Source of the DNA: Candidatus Roizmanbacteria bacterium CG09_land_8_20_14_0_10_41_9
Lineage (GTDB): Bacteria; Patescibacteriota; Microgenomatia; UBA1406; GWC2-37-13
Direction of reading: 5' to 3'
Length of the DNA stretch: 6,100 bases
Assembly: GCA_002774185.1 (NCBI GenBank)
Contig: PEZG01000004.1
Coordinates: forward strand, 1 to 6,100
The notes beneath the pieces were generated by a model. The model saw nothing but the letters and a program-made list of their open reading frames with translations. It did no database searches and was not told where the DNA came from. This document shows positions 1-4,459 of the stretch, piece by piece (the first letter of the stretch is position 1; the number at the start of each line of letters is the position of its first letter). Made by a program: the position numbers and the translations under genes.

Positions 1-511
1 TCAACTGTGATGGTGATAACTCTTCTTGAAGGGCTATTTTCCCCAACCTCTCGTTTATTACATGTCGCGTCATACTTACATACGTGGGTAGATCAATGGG
101 CACAGATTCATCAAACGCTGACTTTATTTTTCTTTTGATCGCACGGCCATATCTCGTCCTCGTAAATTCGCCATACTTAGCCATTCTTTCCTCCATCCCA
201 ACCAATCCACATGCAACTTCGTCGACTCCTTTTTCGTTTGCGGCACTTAAAATTTCTATCCATAAACCGAAATAGCAATCTGAAGTCAATTGTATTCCCT
301 GCAGGACCTCTGGATCGACCATGCTTACCGTCTCTACACTCTCTACCATATAGGCAAGCTTGTACCAATATCTGCCTAAAAAGTCAAATTTATTAAAGAG
401 ATTAATGTGTTGCTTGTAACTATGAGCTTGCTCTACCGTATTAGACAAACCTTGAAAAAAGGCGCCCAGCTCATCTCTTCCTGCAAGAATTCCTTCTCTT
501 ATTTCTACCAT
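1..511 (-). CDS. Hypothetical protein, 3'-partial (N-terminal 170 codons)
   Basis: This open frame starts at ATG (511-509) and stays open to the left edge, so the stop codon lies outside the window. An in-frame TAA at 523-521 lies four codons upstream, and the ATG at 511 is the first ATG after it, which supports this start. The protein begins MVEIREGILAGRDELGAFFQ. It is rich in charged and helix-forming residues and has no signal peptide, membrane segment or glycine-rich nucleotide-binding loop that I can see, so it is probably soluble and mainly alpha-helical. A basic stretch (RTRYGRAIKRKIKS) lies near residues 127-140. I do not recognise the family and assign no function. A divergent promoter candidate sits at 536-564, which would give a leader of about 18 nt. 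Only a weak ribosome-binding site (TAGAG) precedes the start. It is transcribed away from the tRNA and surface-protein genes and need not be related to them. I am fairly sure it is a real gene because of its length, its promoter and its protein-like composition. Confidence 0.7.
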   Translation of the reverse strand, partial: MVEIREGILAGRDELGAFFQGLSNTVEQAHSYKQHINLFNKFDFLGRYWYKLAYMVESVETVSMVDPEVLQGIQLTSDCYFGLWIEILSAANEKGVDEVACGLVGMEERMAKYGEFTRTRYGRAIKRKIKSAFDESVPIDLPTYVSMTRHVINERLGKIALQEELSPSQL

Positions 512-534
512 GGCTCTATTTTACACTATCCGTT

Positions 535-543
535 TGGTATAAT
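535..543 (+). promoter_or_regulatory. Extended -10 promoter candidate reading toward the tRNA region
   Basis: A perfect TATAAT hexamer (538-543) is preceded by TG one base upstream (535-536), giving the extended -10 form TGnTATAAT. I see no good -35 at the right distance: TTTACA at 520-525 is only 12 nt away. Extended -10 promoters can work without a -35. Transcription would begin near 550, about 10 nt before the tRNA-like sequence starting at 560, and would run into the intact tRNA-Thr at 659. No closer promoter for that tRNA is obvious. Confidence 0.5.
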
Positions 544-564
544 TTTGATGTAAACTATTGCCAA
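536..564 (-). promoter_or_regulatory. Sigma70-like promoter candidate for the left hypothetical gene
   Basis: On the minus strand a -35-like TTGGCA (564-559) is followed after exactly 17 nt by a -10-like TATACC (541-536). Transcription would start near 529, about 18 nt before the ATG at 511. The -35 matches the TTGACA consensus at five of six positions and the -10 matches TATAAT at four of six. Its -10 overlaps the -10 of the plus-strand promoter candidate at 535-543, so the two could compete. This is a prediction from motif and spacing only. Confidence 0.45.
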
Positions 565-601
565 CGTAGATCAGAGGCAGAGCAACTGTTTCGTCCCAGC
601 A
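560..601 (+). pseudogene. Decayed tRNA-Thr 5' half (tRNA-like fragment)
   Basis: Positions 560-594 align with the first 36 nt of the intact tRNA-Thr at 659-694, with 27 identities over 35 aligned bases and one gap. The match covers the acceptor start GCC, the TA at positions 8-9, a D-arm (GATC/GAGC, with one mismatch against the ideal GCTC/GAGC), the run GAGCAAC and the anticodon-loop sequence TTTCGT. After the anticodon the similarity stops. The 3' side of the anticodon stem is poor, with only CTG/CAG pairing, and no T-arm GTTC-type loop follows. ATTTGGC at 624-630 could pair with five bases of the 5' acceptor, and 560-631 would be a tRNA-sized 72 nt, but the T-arm region cannot fold normally. 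I read it as a tandem tRNA-Thr copy that has lost its 3' half. A structured RNA reusing a tRNA 5' half is a less likely alternative. Confidence 0.55.
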
Positions 602-647
602 CTTTCTCGCCAAATTTAGTAAAATTTGGCCTAGAAGTGCGGGATCG
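592..647. repeat. Long imperfect inverted repeat / hairpin
   Basis: The core is a perfect 9-bp stem, GCCAAATTT (609-617) against AAATTTGGC (622-630), closing a four-base AGTA loop. Outside it, after a short internal loop, GCACTT (599-604) pairs with AAGTGC (635-640), then TCCC (594-597) pairs with GGGA (641-644) across a bulged A at 598, and CG (592-593) pairs with CG (646-647) past a bulged T at 645. Together that is about 21 pairs over 56 nt. No T-run follows on either strand, so it does not look like an intrinsic terminator. It lies between the decayed tRNA half and the intact tRNA-Thr and could be a processing signal, a structured RNA or a protein-binding site. Confidence 0.6.
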
Positions 648-658
648 CGTACATTTAC

Positions 659-731
659 GCCGTCTTAGCTCAGTTGGTAGAGCAACGCTTTCGTAAAGCG
701 TAGGTCGTCGGTTCGATCCCGACAGACGGCT
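659..731 (+). tRNA. tRNA-Thr, anticodon CGT
   Basis: A complete 73-nt cloverleaf is visible. The acceptor stem GCCGTCT (659-665) pairs perfectly with AGACGGC (724-730). The D-stem GCTC/GAGC encloses an AGTTGGTA loop. The anticodon stem ACGCT/AGCGT (685-689 with 697-701) encloses the loop TTCGTAA, with anticodon CGT at 692-694, which reads ACG threonine codons. The variable loop is AGGTC, and the T-stem GTCGG/CCGAC encloses TTCGATC. The discriminator base is T (731) and the next bases are CAC, so the 3' CCA is not encoded and must be added by a CCA-adding enzyme. No intron is present. Transcription may come from the extended -10 candidate at 535-543, and no terminator is visible downstream. 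Confidence 0.97.
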
Positions 732-754
732 CACAACGGCTAAATTGTACTGGG

Positions 755-794
755 ATAAACCGTAGATGTCAGTTCAATTCTGACAAGAGGCTCA
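755..794 (+). pseudogene. tRNA 3'-end remnant (anticodon 3' side, T-arm, acceptor 3' strand)
   Basis: A perfect T-arm is present: GTCAG (768-772), loop TTCAATT (773-779), CTGAC (780-784). It is followed by an acceptor-like AAGAGGC (785-791), a discriminator-like T and CA. Over 28 nt (768-795) it matches the 3' end of the intact tRNA-Thr (707-734) at 21 positions. Two of the differences are compensatory within the T-stem (G-C changed to A-T). Upstream, ATAAACCGTAG (755-765) resembles the anticodon-loop end and 3' anticodon stem of tRNA-Thr. No 5' acceptor strand GCCTCTT, no D-arm and no paired 5' anticodon stem can be found, so a working tRNA cannot form. It is either an old, decayed tandem tRNA copy or the 3' fragment left where an element once integrated into a tRNA gene. 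Confidence 0.55.
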
Positions 795-808
795 CTATAC
801 TTTAAAAT
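780..808 (+). promoter_or_regulatory. Sigma70-like promoter candidate for the Ig-like surface protein gene
   Basis: CTGACA (780-785) and TAAAAT (803-808) each match the consensus hexamers at five of six positions and are separated by the ideal 17 nt. The -35 consists of the last strand of the T-arm in the tRNA remnant plus the next base. Transcription would start near 815, only about 5 nt before the ATG at 820, which would make the message nearly leaderless. An alternative -10, TATACT at 796-801, has only a poor -35 (TTCAAT, 773-778) and would give a leader of about 12 nt. Confidence 0.4.
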
Positions 809-819
809 ATTGGAATCAT

Positions 820-1536
820 ATGAAAAGCCGATTACAACAACACCAGAATAAACGATTTACCCTGACGATCATTCTGGCAACCCTTATCCTTATTTCTCTA
901 TTGATTTTCATTTTTTTCGTTGGGATACAGTTGGTGCTAAACGCTTCCGCATTCATCGCCAATCTTACTGCAAAACCACAAACTTCCCAAGTCCAAAATA
1001 AGAGCAACAGTTTTTACGGGAAAATCGACATTGATTCTATTCCAACAGCGACAAACAGTGCAAAGATCATTGTCGGCGGTTCTGTGCTGAACTATGACGT
1101 GTTGAAATTCTATATCAACGACCAGCTTGTTGACGAAAAAAGCATGAGCGCCTCGGATACCTTTTCTGAAGAAATTGGAGATTTGGAAAAGGGAGAAAAC
1201 GAAGTCTATATTATTGCAGTCTCCAAAAGCACAAAAAAAGAGCAGGACTCAACGCGATATACAGTGATTTATAAGGATGAAAAACCCAAGCTTGAAATAA
1301 AGGAACCCCCGGATGAATCAAAAACCGCAAAGCAGGAAATCAGGATTTCAGGTGTTACTGACAAAGAAACGTATGTCCGGGTAAATGATTCCCCGGTTGT
1401 TGTTGATGCACAGGGCAACTTCGAAGCCTCAATCCGTTTAAAAGACGGCGAGAATAAAATAACGATCGTGACGCAAGACATCGCAGGAAACACTGAATCC
1501 AAAACCCTCACGGTCACGTATCAGAAAGAAGACTAA
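820..1536 (+). CDS. Membrane-anchored protein with two tandem bacterial Ig-like (glucodextranase-B-type) domains
   Basis: This is a 238-residue protein. A basic N-terminus (KSRLQQHQNKR) precedes a strongly hydrophobic segment at about 14-40, which should act as an uncleaved signal anchor and place the rest outside the membrane. A short Gln/Ser/Asn-rich linker (about 52-66) leads to two beta-rich repeats of about 85 residues, at roughly 67-152 and 153-236. Both follow the same plan: a strand, an inner 'NDQ' or 'NDSP' turn, a 'G-N/E-F' strand, then a 'L-K-x-G-E-N' turn (EKGENEVYI at 123-131, KDGENKITI at 208-216). The second also has the ISGVTD opening and the DIAGNTES turn typical of glucodextranase-B-like/Big domains. 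No enzyme motif is visible, so a structural, adhesive or glycan-binding role at the cell surface is an inference. The ribosome-binding site is weak (GGAA at 812-815). The final 23 nt overlap the end of the convergent O-antigen ligase-like gene. Confidence 0.85.
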   Translation: MKSRLQQHQNKRFTLTIILATLILISLLIFIFFVGIQLVLNASAFIANLTAKPQTSQVQNKSNSFYGKIDIDSIPTATNSAKIIVGGSVLNYDVLKFYINDQLVDEKSMSASDTFSEEIGDLEKGENEVYIIAVSKSTKKEQDSTRYTVIYKDEKPKLEIKEPPDESKTAKQEIRISGVTDKETYVRVNDSPVVVDAQGNFEASIRLKDGENKITIVTQDIAGNTESKTLTVTYQKED

Positions 1537-2689
1537 CCCAAAGGATCGGCACTGCAAGAAAAAAAAGGATAAATGGGTGCAATAAGACGTTATCTCCGAT
1601 TGACTGCAATAGTAAAAAAATTATTATATATTTCAAGTCTCCCATCCGTTGCATGGATGTGACGACCATCCCTATGAATGCCAGAAGACCTATTATTCCC
1701 GCAGAAACAAGAGCTACCATATATGTGGAATGGAATGATGCGCCTGAATGAGAACTCTCTAAATTGTCTTGGGAAATGAATTCAGAATCCGCCTTCGCGT
1801 ACCGGATCCGGTTATACCCGTATCCCAACAGTGGTTTTTTTACCCACAGTTTAACCGCGTTCGAATAGTCTTCCGTTCGCGTCACAATGCTGTATATGCG
1901 CGTCAGGTTTACTCCTTCTCCTGACGGTTTGGGAATGATGAAAATTCCCAATATAAAAACTGCAACAAACACTATGAGCAATGTCGCGCGTTTCTGACGA
2001 AAAAAATAGAAAGAAAGTGTTAGGAGAAACGTGAGGTAGATGGTTCTGGAAAAACTTAAGAGGACACAGATAAACAACAACCCCAATGCTGCGTATTTTA
2101 TTCTCCGGTCTTTATAAATGGCATCTCCTCGGAAAAGGGAAAGAAAAAATAAGATACAATAAATCGTCCCTGCAATATAGGTATCAAAAAAAGTGCCGAA
2201 TATCCTATAGAGGTGTGGATCCCAACCGTCGTAATACAGGTTCCTCAAATCTGGGTAGAGAAAATATTGGATGAATGAAAAGGAGAGTACCAAATCAACC
2301 ATCAATGTGAATCCCATCCGTACCGTTTTCCTAAACGGAAGACTTTTTTTCAAATGATAAAAAATATACACCCCGGAGGTGTAATAGAACAAGAGACGAA
2401 CCCAATAAAGAAATCCTACGAAATTCTCCCAAAAAGTATAGCGATGGATTTCGTAAATGAAAGATAACAATAATACGAGCAGGAAAATAAGAATGTATTT
2501 GGATTTCCGGAAGTATACTCTCGCCGGGTCCATACGGTACCGGAAAAAAAGGAGTACTAATTCGATACAAAGAACAAGTTCATACACATACACATTCACT
2601 TGTTGTCCAAGAAACGATATCCTGCCTAATTGGCCGAATGCGCATAAAAAAAATACAGCGTATGTTAACGCATTAATGACGGGAACCAT
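1514..2689 (-). CDS. O-antigen ligase/polymerase-like membrane protein (Wzy/WaaL type)
   Basis: This is a 391-residue polytopic membrane protein with about ten to twelve hydrophobic segments, for example near 35-50, 64-80, 90-112, 127-145, 170-187, 214-232, 236-252, 322-346 and 368-388. It shows the pattern of the O-antigen ligase/polymerase family: a GTFFDT-type motif after an Arg (162-170), SFSRT (212-216) in the middle, and a large outward loop at about 253-320. The loop contains PLLGYGYN (286-293) and SSHSGASFHSTY (312-323) and is followed by a Gly-rich membrane helix (AGIIGLLAF). Such proteins join lipid-linked glycan units into a polymer (Wzy) or transfer glycan to an acceptor (WaaL and related); sequence alone does not decide which. 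The gene is last in the operon. Its ATG lies inside the end of the upstream GT2 gene (17-nt overlap) and has no clear Shine-Dalgarno sequence, so translational coupling is likely. It ends with TGA inside the convergent Ig-like gene, and no terminator is visible. Confidence 0.85.
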   Translation of the reverse strand: MVPVINALTYAVFFLCAFGQLGRISFLGQQVNVYVYELVLCIELVLLFFRYRMDPARVYFRKSKYILIFLLVLLLSFIYEIHRYTFWENFVGFLYWVRLLFYYTSGVYIFYHLKKSLPFRKTVRMGFTLMVDLVLSFSFIQYFLYPDLRNLYYDGWDPHLYRIFGTFFDTYIAGTIYCILFFLSLFRGDAIYKDRRIKYAALGLLFICVLLSFSRTIYLTFLLTLSFYFFRQKRATLLIVFVAVFILGIFIIPKPSGEGVNLTRIYSIVTRTEDYSNAVKLWVKKPLLGYGYNRIRYAKADSEFISQDNLESSHSGASFHSTYMVALVSAGIIGLLAFIGMVVTSMQRMGDLKYIIIFLLLQSIGDNVLLHPFILFFLAVPILWVSLLSDT

Positions 2690-3428
2690 ATTGAAATAGT
2701 TTCGCTCTGGTAAGGAATGAGTGAAAACTCATCATGAATGCATATGTGAAGCCTGCGGGCCCGTCAAGAAATCCGAGATAGATAATATAGGTGAGAATAA
2801 ATTTGCCCAATGGAAAAAATAGTAGAGAGAATACCGTTGCCGTTTTCTGTTTTCGGGCGAGTTCCCGCGCACGAAGGGAGCTATAGAAGTTAATATCCTG
2901 GAGAAATTCACTGATGGTTTGGTGCGGAAAATGATCCAAAAACCCCGTCAGACTCCCTGTTGTACCATGGGGAACAAATGCTTCATGTACTGATCCATGC
3001 CATACTCCAGCTCTTTTTTTCATTAGTCGAATCAGTCCAACCGAACGAGCCTTTTTCGTCTCACCGTATTGCAGTTCTTTACCCCAAAAGAAGTCTCTTC
3101 TTTTCAATGCATAGGATCCGATGTCCCTGGTATTGTTCGTCACGTTTTGCAGAATGTTTTCTCTTAACTCGGTCGTTACTTCCTCGTCAGCATCAACAAA
3201 TAAAATCCAATCATGCTTTGCTTGCTCCATAGCAAAATTTCTTTGGCCTGCAAAGTCGCTGTTCAGAGATCTCGGTAAGACTCTACACCCAAGCTTTTCC
3301 GCTATTTCTCTCGTTGCGTCATTGGAGTTATCGTCGACGACGATAATTTCATTACAAAACGATAGACTTTGAATCGTCTTGCCGATGTGTTTTTCCTCAT
3401 TTTTAGCTAAAATTACTGCCGTTATCAT
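2673..3428 (-). CDS. WaaE-like family 2 glycosyltransferase
   Basis: This is a 251-residue GT-A fold enzyme that should transfer a sugar from a nucleotide-sugar donor to a lipid-linked or core acceptor on the cytoplasmic face. It opens with the GT2 strand MITAVILAKNEEKHIGKT, followed by IIVVDDNSNDAT with the nucleotide-binding acidic pair Asp32-Asp33, the AGQRNFAM segment (60-67), and the DXD metal/donor site FVDADEE (Asp79 and Asp81). Later features are specific to the WaaE/KdtX-like (beta-1,4-glucosyltransferase-type) branch: FFWGKELQYGE (113-123), LIRLMKK (132-138), WHGSVHE (143-149) and a C-terminal GFLDGPAGF (219-227) in an amphipathic, membrane-associating tail. Its length is normal for the family, so it looks intact. 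The ATG at 3428 follows the previous gene's TAA by 14 nt, and only a weak AAAAG-type ribosome-binding site precedes it. The same C-terminal layout recurs in the fusion gene at the right edge, so the two are probably paralogues. The sugar and linkage cannot be told from sequence. Confidence 0.9.
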   Translation of the reverse strand: MITAVILAKNEEKHIGKTIQSLSFCNEIIVVDDNSNDATREIAEKLGCRVLPRSLNSDFAGQRNFAMEQAKHDWILFVDADEEVTTELRENILQNVTNNTRDIGSYALKRRDFFWGKELQYGETKKARSVGLIRLMKKRAGVWHGSVHEAFVPHGTTGSLTGFLDHFPHQTISEFLQDINFYSSLRARELARKQKTATVFSLLFFPLGKFILTYIIYLGFLDGPAGFTYAFMMSFHSFLTRAKLFQYGSRH

Positions 3429-3442
3429 ATCTTTTAATCTGA

Positions 3443-4459
3443 TTATACAAGATATAGCTGTTGCAGTTTCTCAACATAGCTCTTCCAGGAAAATTCCTTA
3501 TTCAGCTTTCCATATTCTATGTTCTTCCTTTCTCCCTCAGCTACCCGTCTCATGTTCTCTACGAATGTGTTTTTATCATAGGCTACATACACGTACGGCG
3601 AGAGTTCCGGAATGATGGCAGACGATAAACCGATTGGTTGACAACCTTGGCTTAAAGCTTCCAGAACCGGCAGATTAAAGCTTTCATAAAAGGATGCGGT
3701 CACATATGCCAAGCATGTTCTGTACAGTTGCTTCAGTTGCCTCCGGGAAGCATTGGGAACACATAGAATCCTTTTTGAATTGTTGCTAATCCGAGAAAAT
3801 GGACCTACCAAAAGCAGAGAGTATCCGGAGTACGCTTTGTTTTTGGAAAACTCAAGGAAAACATCTAGAATGAATTGTACATGTTTTACGGGATGATCCA
3901 TTCCGACGAACAGAAAAATTTTCTTCTTTTCTCCTTGCTTTGTCGGTTTTTCCATATCTAGAGGAATTCCAAATGGGATGACGTGAATATTATTCCTATC
4001 TGGAAATATATTTAGCATTTCTTCCTTGACCTTCTGGGAAGAAACGACGATATGCTGGCTTTTCGAAACCATCCGATGAAGCTGAGCTCGCAATCTCGTA
4101 TAATCCTGTTTATATAAATGGGGAAAATGGTAAAAAGACAACCCGTGGGAAAACGAAATGACCTTTGACCGGATGAATGCCGGCATGGCTTGATTCACCG
4201 CCAGGAAAACATCCTTGGGCCGCAACCACTCTTCAAGCGTTACTCTGAAATCCATCCAGAATTTTTTTGGTAGGAGTGTATGAGATTTCACGCGTAACTT
4301 TTTTATAACATCAGGGAGTCTGCAAAAGGCATATAAATGGTAAACGGTATTTTTATCGTATCTGGCCAATGCTAGGATGAGATTGGAAGTAAATACCGCA
4401 TTTCCGAATGTCTGGTTTTTTTTTACGCAGAGTGCTCCTGCATCCACGGATATATTCAT
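3443..4459 (-). CDS. GT4-type (group 1) glycosyltransferase
   Basis: This is a 338-residue GT-B fold enzyme. The N-terminal acceptor domain begins MNISVDAGALCVKKNQ and includes a TFGNAVFTSNLILAL loop (17-31) and SFSHGLSFYHFP (102-113), whose His105 sits where the family has its conserved N-domain histidine. IPFGI (161-165) marks the change to the C-terminal donor domain. There, VGMDHPVKH (185-193) corresponds to the usual 'G-R-x-x-x-K' donor loop with Lys192. The sugar-nucleotide signature E-x7-E is seen at Glu259 and Glu267 in YESFNLPVLEAL. The protein is slightly short for the family but has both domains. It most resembles mannosyl- or rhamnosyltransferases of surface-polysaccharide loci, though the donor is an inference. 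The ATG overlaps the upstream stop in an ATGA arrangement (4459-4456), a common sign of translational coupling. The ATG also has a GAGG 11 nt upstream. Confidence 0.9.
   Translation of the reverse strand: MNISVDAGALCVKKNQTFGNAVFTSNLILALARYDKNTVYHLYAFCRLPDVIKKLRVKSHTLLPKKFWMDFRVTLEEWLRPKDVFLAVNQAMPAFIRSKVISFSHGLSFYHFPHLYKQDYTRLRAQLHRMVSKSQHIVVSSQKVKEEMLNIFPDRNNIHVIPFGIPLDMEKPTKQGEKKKIFLFVGMDHPVKHVQFILDVFLEFSKNKAYSGYSLLLVGPFSRISNNSKRILCVPNASRRQLKQLYRTCLAYVTASFYESFNLPVLEALSQGCQPIGLSSAIIPELSPYVYVAYDKNTFVENMRRVAEGERKNIEYGKLNKEFSWKSYVEKLQQLYLV

Noticed and set aside
592..647. Intrinsic transcription terminator
   Set aside because: The hairpin is long enough, but no run of T follows it on either strand, and the stem is interrupted by bulges.
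560..792. A single tRNA with a long intron, using 560-594 as first exon and 755-792 as second
   Set aside because: The acceptor strands GCCAACG and AAGAGGC pair at only three positions, and the would-be intron contains a complete separate tRNA-Thr. The anticodon stem pairs four of five, which alone is not enough.
720..794. A second functional tRNA immediately after tRNA-Thr
   Set aside because: There is no 5' acceptor strand GCCTCTT, no D-arm and no paired anticodon stem, and a full-length copy would have to start inside the tRNA-Thr 3' end.
560..794. tmRNA (transfer-messenger RNA)
   Set aside because: The tRNA-like 3' end lacks a matching 5' partner strand at the right distance, and no tag-peptide reading frame or pseudoknot series is visible.
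2457..2699. Plus-strand open frame opposite the O-antigen ligase-like gene
   Set aside because: It is fully antisense to a membrane protein with family motifs, and its composition mirrors the opposite strand.
2960..3372. Plus-strand open frames opposite the GT2 gene
   Set aside because: They lie antisense to a gene with clear GT2 motifs, have no ribosome-binding sites or recognisable domains, and read as shadows. The same applies to plus-strand frames opposite the flippase (about 4725-5200) and opposite the left hypothetical gene.
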